From the NCBI RefSeq assembly GCF_002205845.1, contig NZ_NISI01000002.1:186001-250000 (forward strand): a stretch of DNA of 64,000 nt, in the 5' to 3' direction. Shown here one piece after another: positions 24,500 through 34,445 of this stretch (position 1 is its first letter; each line of letters opens with the position of its first letter). The notes below the pieces were generated by a model. The model had not been told where the DNA came from. It did not search any database and was given only the letters and a program-made list of their open reading frames with translations. The position numbers and the translations under genes are program-made. Source of the DNA: Roseateles puraquae. GTDB taxonomy: Bacteria > Pseudomonadota > Gammaproteobacteria > Burkholderiales > Burkholderiaceae_C.

Positions 24500-24727
24500 G
24501 CGCTGAAGTCGTAGTGGTTCGACATGTTGCTGATCGCCGCCAGCTCGCCGTTTTCAGCCGCCAGCTTTACGTAGGCGCGCGAGCGCGCCATCCAGTCGCG
24601 CACGGCCGGCTGCTCGGGCTGGGCCGTGGCGTTCAGCATCGCGTCGCCATACGGCCCTTCTTGCAGGAATGCCATGGCCGCGCCGGGCACGCCGGCCTAC
24701 GCGGCCCGTTCGGCGTACTGCAGCGCG
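24496..24727 (-). pseudogene. Gene relic caught between two REP-like elements
   Basis: A minus-strand coding remnant of about 75 codons: LQYAERAA, an in-frame TAG, then AGVPGAAMAFLQEGPYGDAM and ending YDFSA. It has high GC and a helical, Sel1/TPR-like look. Its 5' end is cut off by the second REP element and its stop codon (24496-24498, TAG) is supplied by the GTAG of the first. With an internal stop and no start it cannot make a normal protein. Confidence 0.6.
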
Positions 24728-24808
24728 GTAGGTTGGGGTGAGCCCTGCGAACCCCAACGCGGCTAACTTCGGGATATGTTGGGGTTCACGCGGTTTACCC
24801 CACCCTAC
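24728..24808. repeat. REP-like palindromic element, copy 2
   Basis: 81 bases, same order as copy 1: GTAGGTTGGGGTGAG at the left, CGAACCCCAACGCGG, GTTGGGGTTCACG and CCCCACCCTAC at the right. The first 37 bases are identical to copy 1; the central part and right end have diverged. It stands just outside the AT-rich block, so it may mark the left edge of the insertion site. Confidence 0.85.
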
Positions 24809-24919
24809 GGCCCTGCATGACCCGCCGGTGTTTCGATTCATCTTTGATGAAGCGCGATGGGTTAAGGGGGGCGAATCCCAACGAGGGTGCTCCCGGGGTA
24901 TATATTTGGGTTTCCGCGC

Positions 24920-27259
24920 TCACCCTCTTCTATTATGTCGAGGATTGGTTTTCCCCCAGTTGCCCCCGAAGAAGTTCAGAATATTCTGTAAATCTGACTT
25001 TAAGGGTAGCGTCTGCGAGGGTGGATTTGCTGCTAAGCGCGCGACTACCTTTTTTACGTCATCGACGGTTCGAATTTCATCGACATGGCGACGATTGTTG
25101 TCGTAGTTGTCAATGGATTCTGCGCATGGCGCGATAAAGTCGATTAAGTACCGCTCGTCTCCTGAAATCTTGTAAGCCCGAGCGTACAACTGTGCGAGTA
25201 CTAATGTGGCGCTGAAATAGGTTTGATTCTTCCTCTTTTGTGTGTCGAGTCGAACTTTTCGCGCATGACCAACACCCTCCGTTATCTCTTGAAGTTTGAT
25301 GCCAAACATCAGTTCTGCTTTTGCGCGCTGCAGCCAATAGTGAGGCTCTAGGGCGTAGATATCAGAAATTCCCTCGTAGATCCGCTTGATGAAGACTCGC
25401 GAGCGATGTCCTCCGGATATTTCATTAATCTTGTCAATTCGAAGCAGGTCTTTTGCATGGCTTGAGAATCCGTGCCGTTCAAGTCCCCGAATAACATCGC
25501 TGACAGCCTTGTGTGCGAATTCGTTCGATTTGACAAAATCATGAATTATCTTGAGCAGCCAAAGTGTGGCACTGCAGACCAGCACGCGGTCGCCGGTTTT
25601 GGTGATTTCTATTTCAAAAACTCGATCGTTCTTGGAGACAAAACCAGCAACATCGAAGTTCTCTGACACGCACGCAATTTGCTCAAGTGATGCTTTGCCG
25701 AAGGCAACCAGCAAAATTAGAACAAGATAAGTTTCCCCGCTAAAGCGTTGATTGAAAAGGGTGGATGTTGGCAACTGCCCTTTAAACTCTTCGTGGCATC
25801 GAAAGGCAAAGTTGATCAGATTTTCTTTATTGTTAATTATTGGAAGGCCGGACTTTGCGAGCTGTAGATTGAACTGCTTGATTTCTGTTGGATTCAAATA
25901 GTTAGAAATCTGAACCTCAGCGAATGGCACGGAACGCTCGCCAAGCTTGGCCCGAACCCGCTCCGCGTCACCAGCGCTTGCGCAGAGAACAAGCCGGCTG
26001 CTTGCTGCAAGCTTTGACTCAAGAACTTCTGTCAGTGATTCGGAATCTAAATGATTAGAATCGAAGACGAAAAGGCAATTCTCTAGGTTGTCAATTTGGC
26101 GCCCAATTAGCGGCGTGTAAGAGTCGCTTGAGCCGAAAAACTTGGCTCCAAACTCCTGCATAGCCAACATGAGTTGGAACAGAAATAGAGTCTTGCCACT
26201 GAATCGGCGCCCAGTGACGAGCAAGCAGTCATTATCTCGTAGAAGTCGGCGAGCGTCGTCGATTACGGTTCTACGGGCAAACGTTTCGCTTGCAACAGCG
26301 ACTCTGCGTTGGTCGACAAGTCTGTAAATGGGGCCGCCGTTTGCGATCAATTCGATAGCTGTGCCTCGCGGCAGAACAGCGTCGTCAAAAGCTAACTCCC
26401 TCACCGGGGCATCACGATGAATTCCCGACAAGGTGATGCGCAGCCAATGGTAGATCTCATCGTAGTTGTCAAAATATATTACTCGGCTGATTCCATAGTT
26501 TGCCAAATTCAGCCTGTCCTCCACTGAGGTCTTGCCCTTTTTTAAATAGATCGATTTCGAGAAGGGTGTATCTCGAGTGAGGTGGATTAGATCCAACTCC
26601 GCATCCAGGCTGCACCCGACGAACAAAAATGCGGAGGTTTTTGCTTGATCGGATAAGAACCCGAGGAGAGCCTTGTTGCTAGCGATGCTGTGAGCGTAGT
26701 CGCGCCAAGTGAAAATCAGGTTGGTATCTTCGGTGGCGACAAAATCCTTGATGTCCCCATGGATCTTGAAGAGACATTGATTGGCTGAAATATACTCTCG
26801 GGAAGTCACCTTGTTCGGACGAAGCTTTTCGTATTTATTGGTGGTGCGCTCGATTGCATCGTCAATGTTGAAGGTGAATATGTGAGGCCAATCCAAGTGA
26901 AGTATTGCGCGCTTGTCATGACTTGCGATTTCAACTTTGTAGAATATATTTCCAAGGAGCGTTTGGGCTTGCTTGGTTGATATGTAGTCTGGCGTCGACA
27001 ATAAGGAAAACGCGCTCTTTAGAGCTTTAATCGCGAGGATTTGTTGTCGCTGCTCCTCTGATATTCCCGGCTTGGAGCTTGCAATCTTTGTTATCTCCTT
27101 TGTGAGCTCCGTGGCATCCGGAACGCGACCTTTGGATGCCTTCTCGTTACGCGTGAATCCGCTGCCGAAGAAAGGTATGAGTCGTGAACCCTTAAATAGA
27201 GTCTGAATCTCCTGGGTAGCGCGCGGATCTGTAAAATGAATCTCATCAATCGATTTCAT
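24920..27259 (-). CDS. SIR2-STAND NTPase, probable antiphage NADase
   Basis: 779 residues in three parts. The N-terminal SIR2-like domain (about 20-275) has the NAD pocket FFGSGFT (30-36), the catalytic-type Asn131 in FTFNIDD, His168 in KIHGD, and FVGCSLD (213-219). A P-loop NTPase follows with Walker A GRRFSGKT (350-357), Walker B CLFVFD (395-400) and a sensor-like strand SRLVLCAS. The C-terminal 300 residues are helical and lack a named domain; they probably sense the trigger. SIR2-STAND proteins (Avs5-like) and related SIR2 proteins stop phage growth by destroying NAD+ after recognising a phage product. The gene is far more AT-rich than its neighbours, stands alone and fills the whole foreign block, all typical of a transferred defence gene. 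Confidence 0.85.
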   Translation of the reverse strand: MKSIDEIHFTDPRATQEIQTLFKGSRLIPFFGSGFTRNEKASKGRVPDATELTKEITKIASSKPGISEEQRQQILAIKALKSAFSLLSTPDYISTKQAQTLLGNIFYKVEIASHDKRAILHLDWPHIFTFNIDDAIERTTNKYEKLRPNKVTSREYISANQCLFKIHGDIKDFVATEDTNLIFTWRDYAHSIASNKALLGFLSDQAKTSAFLFVGCSLDAELDLIHLTRDTPFSKSIYLKKGKTSVEDRLNLANYGISRVIYFDNYDEIYHWLRITLSGIHRDAPVRELAFDDAVLPRGTAIELIANGGPIYRLVDQRRVAVASETFARRTVIDDARRLLRDNDCLLVTGRRFSGKTLFLFQLMLAMQEFGAKFFGSSDSYTPLIGRQIDNLENCLFVFDSNHLDSESLTEVLESKLAASSRLVLCASAGDAERVRAKLGERSVPFAEVQISNYLNPTEIKQFNLQLAKSGLPIINNKENLINFAFRCHEEFKGQLPTSTLFNQRFSGETYLVLILLVAFGKASLEQIACVSENFDVAGFVSKNDRVFEIEITKTGDRVLVCSATLWLLKIIHDFVKSNEFAHKAVSDVIRGLERHGFSSHAKDLLRIDKINEISGGHRSRVFIKRIYEGISDIYALEPHYWLQRAKAELMFGIKLQEITEGVGHARKVRLDTQKRKNQTYFSATLVLAQLYARAYKISGDERYLIDFIAPCAESIDNYDNNRRHVDEIRTVDDVKKVVARLAANPPSQTLPLKSDLQNILNFFGGNWGKTNPRHNRRG

Positions 27260-27349
27260 GCCATCCCCGTTTTAATGCGTCGCCTAGCGCTTGGGTTGGG
27301 TAGGCGAAGCGCTGGTTAATATTCTCGTCGGTCAGTTTTTTGTGCGATC

Positions 27350-27391
27350 ACGTCATGCTCATTCATTCGATATTCCGAATTGGCGTGACGT
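27350..27391. promoter_or_regulatory. Nested palindrome upstream of the SIR2-STAND gene
   Basis: Outer arms ACGTCA (27350-27355) and TGACGT (27386-27391) enclose an inner pair ATTCG (27365-27369) and CGAAT (27376-27380). It lies between the AcoR-like stop and the defence gene, about 90 bases before its start, inside the AT-rich DNA. It could be an operator, a terminator-like hairpin or an end of the inserted block. Confidence 0.35.
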
Positions 27392-27403
27392 TTAGTAGAC
27401 CAG

Positions 27404-29392
27404 TTAGCCCGCCCTCCTGTACAGCGTATTCCTACTAATCCCCAACCTCCTTGCCGCCTCCGACACATTCCCCCCGGTCGCGGCCAACACCTCGCGAATC
27501 CGCGCCGCCGTCAGCGCCCGCAAATCCTCCGGCGCATCGCCGTCCACGGCCGCCACGGCGGCGCTCGCCACGCGGCGCGATGAGCCGTCAGCCGCCCGCA
27601 CGGCATGGCCCCGATCACCAGCCGTCACCACACCTTCCCCAGGCACGGCTTCCATCGCAGCCCTGACCTCCTCCGGCCATTCCTCCGCCGTCACGACGTC
27701 CACCCCTTCGTCCAGCAACGCCACCGCCGTCCTCACCGCATTCGCCAGCTGCCGCACATTCCCCGGCCAGCGCAGCCGCTGGAGCGCAGCCATCACGGCG
27801 TCATCCACGCGCAGCGCGCGCTCGGGCGCCTCGGCCTGCAGCAGCTTGGTCACCAGCGCGGGGAGGTCGCTGCGCTCGCGCAGCGGGGGCAGGGTCAGGG
27901 TCAGGCCGTTGAGGCGGTAGAACAGGTCTTCGCGGAAGCGGCCGGCCGCCACTTCATCCGCCAGGCGGCGGTGGCTGGCGCAGATGAGGCGGAAGTCCAC
28001 CGCCACGGCCGCGCCGCCGCCCAGGGGCGTCACTTCTCGCGCTTCCAGCACGCGCAGCAGGCGGGCTTGCATGGCCAGCGGCATGTCGCCGATTTCGTCC
28101 AGGAAGAGGGTGCCGCCGTGGGCTTCGCGGATGCGACCCGGGGCGCCCTGGCGGCTGGCGCCGGTGAAGGCGCCGGGGCGGTAGCCGAAGAGTTCGGCTT
28201 CGATCAGCGTCTCGGGCAGGGCGGCGCAGTTGACGGCCACAAAGGGCTGGCTGCGGCGGGTGCTGCTGGCGTGCAGGGCGCGGGCGAGCACGTCTTTGCC
28301 AGTGCCGGTTTCGCCGTGCAGCAGCAGCGGGATGGCGGGTTTGTCGAGCACGCGGCGGGCGCGTTGCAGCGTGGCGCGGAAGGCGGCGTCGCCGGTGTCC
28401 AGCGCCGCCAGCGCGTCCAGCGGGCGCCAGGCGGTGTCGGTGGCGGGCGCGGCCGGCGCCGTGGCGCGCGGGCGGGGGCGCAGGGTGTGGCCGGGCTCCA
28501 CGCGCAGCCACAGCGGGGGCAGGCCGGCGGGGCGGGGCAGCGGGCGTGGGGCGCCGCCTTGGGCGAGCAGCTGGGGCAGGGTCAGGCCCAGCGCGCGCTC
28601 GGCGGTGGCGGCGCCGATGTCGCGGCGGGCCAGGCCCAGCAGTTCCAGCGCGGCGGTGGTGGCGCCCACCAGCCAGCCGTCTTCGCTGAGGGCGAGCAGG
28701 CCTTCGGTCACGGTGCCCAGGCCTTCAGCTTGCGCATGCAGGCGCACCACCAGCCCGGCCTGGAAGCGCGCGGTGAAGAGCTGGTGCTCCACCATGCGCG
28801 CGCCGCTGCGCACCAGGGCCAGGGTGTGGCGGTGGTAGCCGCGGCGGTCGCCGGAGATGTCGAGCACGCCGAGCAGCTGGCCGCCGGGGTCGGCAATCGG
28901 GGCGGCGGCGCAGGTCAAAAAGCCGTTGCGCTCCAGGTAGTGCTCGCCGCCGTGCACGACGGTGGGCTGGGCTTCAGCCAGCGCGGTGCCGATGGCGTTG
29001 GTGCCGCGCCATTGCTCGCTCCACAGCGCGCCGGGGCGCAGGGCCACGCGGGCGGCGCGGTCGGCAAAGTGGGCGTCGCCGGTGCTGTGCAGCAGCAGGC
29101 CTTGCGCATCGGCCAGCAGCACGAGGCTGTCGCTGCCCTGCACCTGTTCGTTCAGGAAGGCCATCACCGGCTTGGCGTGGGCCACCAGGCTGTGGCGGTG
29201 GTCCAGCGCGCGGGCCAGCTGGGCGGCGCTGGCATGCGGCGCGCCTTGCGGGCGGCCCAGCGGCTCCAGGCCGAACTCGCGGCAGCGGGCCCAGCTGGCG
29301 CGCAGGGCGTCGGGGATCAGGCCGGTGTCGACCTGGCCTTGCTCCAGCCATTGGCGGCGGGCGGTGCGCAGTGGGGTGGGCGCGGTGGGCAT
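27404..29392 (-). CDS. acoR: Sigma-54-dependent activator, AcoR-like
   Basis: 662 residues. An N-terminal GAF domain (about 70-215, with [13 protein letters not shown] and [11 protein letters not shown]) and a PAS-like region precede an AAA+ domain with Walker A GETGTGKD, the sigma-54 contact loop GAFTGA and Walker [10 protein letters not shown] Fis-type helix-turn-helix ends the protein ([20 protein letters not shown]). This is the layout of AcoR, which activates acetoin/acetaldehyde catabolism. Its divergent neighbours, an aldehyde dehydrogenase with a sigma-54 promoter and DUF779, are the likely targets. Its stop codon abuts the AT-rich block. Confidence 0.9.
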   Translation of the reverse strand: MPTAPTPLRTARRQWLEQGQVDTGLIPDALRASWARCREFGLEPLGRPQGAPHASAAQLARALDHRHSLVAHAKPVMAFLNEQVQGSDSLVLLADAQGLLLHSTGDAHFADRAARVALRPGALWSEQWRGTNAIGTALAEAQPTVVHGGEHYLERNGFLTCAAAPIADPGGQLLGVLDISGDRRGYHRHTLALVRSGARMVEHQLFTARFQAGLVVRLHAQAEGLGTVTEGLLALSEDGWLVGATTAALELLGLARRDIGAATAERALGLTLPQLLAQGGAPRPLPRPAGLPPLWLRVEPGHTLRPRPRATAPAAPATDTAWRPLDALAALDTGDAAFRATLQRARRVLDKPAIPLLLHGETGTGKDVLARALHASSTRRSQPFVAVNCAALPETLIEAELFGYRPGAFTGASRQGAPGRIREAHGGTLFLDEIGDMPLAMQARLLRVLEAREVTPLGGGAAVAVDFRLICASHRRLADEVAAGRFREDLFYRLNGLTLTLPPLRERSDLPALVTKLLQAEAPERALRVDDAVMAALQRLRWPGNVRQLANAVRTAVALLDEGVDVVTAEEWPEEVRAAMEAVPGEGVVTAGDRGHAVRAADGSSRRVASAAVAAVDGDAPEDLRALTAARIREVLAATGGNVSEAARRLGISRNTLYRRAG

Positions 29393-29513
29393 GCGGCATG
29401 TCTCCTGGGTGGCCGTGGTCGGCTCTGGCCGGCAGGCTAAGCCTGCGCGGAGATGCGGACGCTAGCCTGACGGCGCCGCTCGTCAAGCGCTCGGCGCGAG
29501 GCTGGGCTGATCT

Positions 29514-29550
29514 GTGTCAACCCGAGGCGTTGTGACACCGGGGTGTGTCA
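29514..29550. promoter_or_regulatory. Candidate enhancer sites for the AcoR-like activator
   Basis: Three half-sites: GTGTCA (29514-29519), TGACAC (29533-29538) and GTGTCA (29545-29550). They lie 75-110 bases upstream of the sigma-54 promoter, the normal place for an enhancer-binding protein. The first two form an inverted pair. The 29393-29698 gap otherwise holds only promoter DNA. Confidence 0.55.
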
Positions 29551-29623
29551 TTTCGGAACAGTTCGCCGGCCGCGGCGGCCGGGTTTTGCGCCGGCGTGCG
29601 CCCGGGCCGGGCCGAACCCGCGC

Positions 29624-29639
29624 TGGCACGCCCCTTGCG
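29624..29639 (+). promoter_or_regulatory. Sigma-54 promoter of the aldehyde dehydrogenase operon
   Basis: TGGCACG, four bases, then TTGCG matches the -24/-12 consensus (TGGCACG-N4-TTGC) exactly. It is 60 bases before the dehydrogenase start and faces it, beside a divergent sigma-54 activator gene. Confidence 0.88.
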
Positions 29640-29698
29640 CTGAAGCGCCCGACCCGCGCCATGTCACGACGCCGGGCATTCATCCAGGAGACACCGCC

Positions 29699-31222
<1,524 letters not shown>

Positions 31223-31302
31223 ACGCGGCGGCCCACCCGGCCGCTGGCGACCCTCAGACCCTCGGGGCGGCTGCGGCCGCCCCTTTCTGCAGGAAGGCGG
31301 CG

Positions 31303-31695
31303 ATGACGGAAGCCCTCCCCCGCGTTCGCGCGACCGATGCGGCCCAGGCCTTGGTGGCCGAGTTGCAGCGACAGCACGGCGAGATCCTGTTCTACCAGTC
31401 GCACGGCTGCTGCGCCGGCAGCGCGCCGATGTGCTTCACGGCGCAGGAGCTGCACCTGAACGAGAACGACCGCCGACTGGGCGAGGTGGCGGGCGTGCCC
31501 GTCTACGCGAGCCAGTCACAGTGCGACTACCTCGCAGGCCTGGCCATGACGCTGGACGTGGCGCCCGGCAACAGCGGCAGCTTCGGCCTGGAAGACGGCT
31601 CCGGCCAGCACTTTGTGGCGCACCTGCGGCTGTGGACCGACGACGAACTGCCCCGCCTGGCGCCGATCACGCCCGCCCTCGGCGCGGCGAGCTGA
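31303..31695 (+). CDS. DUF779 protein, partner of the aldehyde dehydrogenase
   Basis: 130 residues of DUF779 with the conserved Cys/His clusters FYQSHGCCAGSAPMCF and YASQSQCDYLAG. These genes almost always follow an AldB/ExaC-type dehydrogenase; their biochemical role is unsettled and the cysteines suggest metal or thiol chemistry. AGGAAGG before the ATG at 31303 fixes the start, 80 bases after the dehydrogenase stop, so one sigma-54 transcript likely covers both. Confidence 0.88.
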   Translation: MTEALPRVRATDAAQALVAELQRQHGEILFYQSHGCCAGSAPMCFTAQELHLNENDRRLGEVAGVPVYASQSQCDYLAGLAMTLDVAPGNSGSFGLEDGSGQHFVAHLRLWTDDELPRLAPITPALGAAS

Positions 31696-31719
31696 GCCGC
31701 CCGGCCGCAGCTCGCCGGC

Positions 31720-32376
31720 TCAACGGCGGCGCCGTGCCAGCGGCAGGGCACCCAGCGTCAGGGCCACCAGCGGCAGCGTGCCCGGCAGGGGCACGGTGTT
31801 GCCGTTGCCTTCGCCGCGCAGGGCCACGCGCAGGTTGTCCAGCGTGGTCTCTTCGTTGCCGCCGCTGGCCTCATGGGCCTCGTTCCAGCGGAAGCTGGTG
31901 ATGGCGAAATCGGCCACCACGCCGATGAAGATGTTGGCACCCGTGGCATTGCCGGCGATCTCCAGCAGCTCGGTGCTGCCGTCGCTGAAGGTGAACACCA
32001 GCTGGCCGGTGTCGACCGCGGTGCTGCCGTTGCCGGGGATGGACTCGAAGCTCCCAATGTCCAGCGCCACGGCGCGGTAGGGCAGGGTGTACTGGCCCTC
32101 GTAGTAAACGTTGCCGCCGCCGCGCCCGCCCAGGGCGAAAGCTTCCAGGTCCGGGCCGAAGACCTCCAGCCGCTGGGTGTTGGCCGTCAAGGTCATGCCG
32201 GGCAACAGGGTCTCGCCGAACAGGCTGGTGCCCGTGGCATAGCCGGAGAAGTCCTGCGTCTGGACGGCGCCGGTCACGGCGGCCTGCCAGTCGGCGAGGT
32301 TGGTGAACACGCTGACCGTTGCTGCCTGGGCGGCGGCGGCGGTCAGCAGGGCGAGGGCGGTGAGGGTGCGGCGCAT
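31720..32376 (-). CDS. Exported protein with PEP-CTERM-like sorting tail
   Basis: 218 residues: signal peptide (LALLTAAAAQA), a beta-rich body with several Gly/Asn turns, and the tail VPLPGTLPLVALTLGALPLA plus RRRR, the VPLP variant of the PEP-CTERM signal. The body is not assigned to a family. It is the second exosortase-type substrate in the window and is unlike the first in sequence. It is convergent with the DUF779 gene. Confidence 0.8.
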   Translation of the reverse strand: MRRTLTALALLTAAAAQAATVSVFTNLADWQAAVTGAVQTQDFSGYATGTSLFGETLLPGMTLTANTQRLEVFGPDLEAFALGGRGGGNVYYEGQYTLPYRAVALDIGSFESIPGNGSTAVDTGQLVFTFSDGSTELLEIAGNATGANIFIGVVADFAITSFRWNEAHEASGGNEETTLDNLRVALRGEGNGNTVPLPGTLPLVALTLGALPLARRRR

Positions 32377-32507
32377 GCGAGTCTCCTGGCCGTGAGCGGC
32401 GCCACGATTGGGCGCCGGCCTGCGCGGTGCGCGCACCCTACGCCTTGGGGAGGACCCCGCAGCCGTGCGGCCGGCGCCCTGCCGATGCGGGACGGTGGCT
32501 GCCCGGT

Positions 32508-34445
32508 TCAGGGGGCGGCGGCGGTGCCGCGGCTTGACAACAGCATGGCCAGTCTCGCTGGCAGGGCGTCGATGTCCAGCGGCTTGGTCCAGTAGTCGTC
32601 GAAGCCGGCGGCCAGGGCGCGTGCGATCTCCTCCGGCATGGCATCGGCCGACACCGCGACCGCGGGCACCTGGCTCAGGCGCGGGTCGCGCTTGAGCCGG
32701 CGCAGCAGCTCGCGGCCGTCCATGTCGGGCAGGCTCATGTCGAGCAGCAGCAGGTCAGGCGGCTGTTGCTCGGCCAGTGTGCAGGCGGCCTGGCCGGTGG
32801 TGGCCACGGTCAGCACCACGTGTGGGAGGCGGTCCAGCACGGCCTGCATCAGCAACGCGTTGACCGGGTCGTCTTCGGCATACAGGAGCTGCCAGGTGCG
32901 GCCTTCGGGTGGGCGGGCCAAGGCGGCGGGCAAGGGCGCCACCGCCGCGCCGTCCTCAGGCGCGGGCAAGGGCGTGGCGGCGGGCAGCTCCACGGTGAAG
33001 CAGCAGCCGTCGCCCGGCTGCGACTGCAGCTGCAGCGTGCCGCCCATGCACTCCACCAGATGCCGCGTGATGACCAGGCCCAGGCCCGTGCCCTGCACGC
33101 GGCTGCGCTCGGCCCCCAGGCGGTTGAAGGGCTGGAAGAGCTGTTGCTGCTGCGCGGGCGTCAGGCCGGGGCCGTTGTCGCGCACCCGCAGCTGCACGCG
33201 CGCGGGCCGGGGGCCTTCGCCCACGGCAGCCACTTCCACCGCCACCCAGCCGCCGTCGCGCGTGTACTTGATGGCGTTGGAGACTAGGTTGTTCAGCACC
33301 TGCTGCAGGCGGGCCTCATCGGCCAGTGCACCCAGGCCGGCCGTGGCCGAGACGGTCAAGGTCAGCCCGCGGGCCAGGCGCGCCGGCTCCAGCGACTGGC
33401 AGACCTGCTCCACCAGCGGCGCCAGGGGCACCGGCGCGAGCTGCAGATGCAGCCGGCCGGACTCGATGCGTGAGATGTCGAGCACCTCGTCCACCAGCTG
33501 CAGCAGCTGCTCGCCGGCCGCATGGATGATGCCCACGCGCTGCTGCGCCTGGGCGCCTTGCAGCGTGGCGTCGGAGCCCAGCAGCTGCGAGAAGCCGATG
33601 ATGGCGTTCAGCGGCGTGCGCAGCTCGTGGCTCATGCGGGCGAGGAATTCGCTCTTGCTGCGGTTGGCCCGCTCGGCCGCGTCGCGCTCGCGTTCGGCCT
33701 CGTCCACGGCCACCTGCTCGGTCACGTCGACGATGGTGCCGTACCAGACCATGCGCCCGTCGGGCTCGGCATAGGGCTGGGCGCGCACCCGGTGGCAGCG
33801 CCACGGGCCCTGGCCCGCGCGGGCGCGGAACTGCCCGACCCACAGGCTGAGCGTCTGCGCCGAGTCTTCGCGGCGGGCGAGCAGCGCGGCGCGGTCGTCG
33901 TCGTGCACGCAGGCCAGCCAGGGCGCATCGCTGAAGGCCACGGCCTCGGCCGTCAGGCCGTAGAGCGACACGAGACCGGCGCTCGCGTAGTTGAGCCAGC
34001 TGCGCCCGTCGACATCGCGCACGCATTCGAACAGCACGATGGGCGCGGCATCCGCCGAGCGTTGCACGCGGGCGAGTTCGGTCTCCACCCGCAGCCGCTC
34101 GCGCATGGGCGACAGCACCAGCTCGGCCAGTGGCCCGCCCGCTTCGCCCGGCCGCTCCACCAGGCTGGCCGAGCACAGCACATGCACCTTGCCCGACGGC
34201 GCCCGCAGCGACAGGCTCAGCTCCTGCACCTGGCCGTGCAGCCGCAGCGTGGGCAGCAGGTGGGTGTGATACAGCACGCGGCCCGGGCGGCTCAGCAGCT
34301 CGTCGACCGGCTGGCCGATGAGCGCCGCCGCCGGGCGTCCCAGCCAGCCGGCGAGGCAGTCGTTCAGCGCATGGATGCGGCCGTCGAAGCTGACCTGCAG
34401 CACGCCGACCGGCAGCCGCTCAAGCGCTGGTGCGAGCCCGGGCAT
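32508..34445 (-). CDS. PAS-containing hybrid histidine kinase with receiver domain
   Basis: 645 residues, cytoplasmic. Two PAS domains (about 5-115 and 140-270) precede HisKA with the phospho-acceptor His in MSHELRTPLNAIIGFS, an HATPase domain (NLVSNAIKY, VRDNGPGL, GTGLGLVI) and a C-terminal receiver (LYAEDDPVN, acceptor Asp in LLLLDMSLPDMDG). There is no output domain, so it passes phosphate to another protein. Its start at 34445 lies inside the end of the RsbQ-like gene (26-base overlap), so the two are translated together. In Bacillus, RsbQ works with the PAS-bearing phosphatase RsbP; here a kinase takes that place. Confidence 0.9.
   Translation of the reverse strand: MPGLAPALERLPVGVLQVSFDGRIHALNDCLAGWLGRPAAALIGQPVDELLSRPGRVLYHTHLLPTLRLHGQVQELSLSLRAPSGKVHVLCSASLVERPGEAGGPLAELVLSPMRERLRVETELARVQRSADAAPIVLFECVRDVDGRSWLNYASAGLVSLYGLTAEAVAFSDAPWLACVHDDDRAALLARREDSAQTLSLWVGQFRARAGQGPWRCHRVRAQPYAEPDGRMVWYGTIVDVTEQVAVDEAERERDAAERANRSKSEFLARMSHELRTPLNAIIGFSQLLGSDATLQGAQAQQRVGIIHAAGEQLLQLVDEVLDISRIESGRLHLQLAPVPLAPLVEQVCQSLEPARLARGLTLTVSATAGLGALADEARLQQVLNNLVSNAIKYTRDGGWVAVEVAAVGEGPRPARVQLRVRDNGPGLTPAQQQQLFQPFNRLGAERSRVQGTGLGLVITRHLVECMGGTLQLQSQPGDGCCFTVELPAATPLPAPEDGAAVAPLPAALARPPEGRTWQLLYAEDDPVNALLMQAVLDRLPHVVLTVATTGQAACTLAEQQPPDLLLLDMSLPDMDGRELLRRLKRDPRLSQVPAVAVSADAMPEEIARALAAGFDDYWTKPLDIDALPARLAMLLSSRGTAAAP

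Noticed and set aside
24900-25700. Short plus- and minus-strand open frames inside the SIR2-STAND gene
   Set aside because: All fall within the C-terminal coding region of the large protein in other frames and show no family features.
31693-31722. Shared terminator between DUF779 and the PEP-CTERM-like gene
   Set aside because: TGAGCC and GGCTCA form a short stem but there is no T run on either strand, so it is not reported as a terminator.
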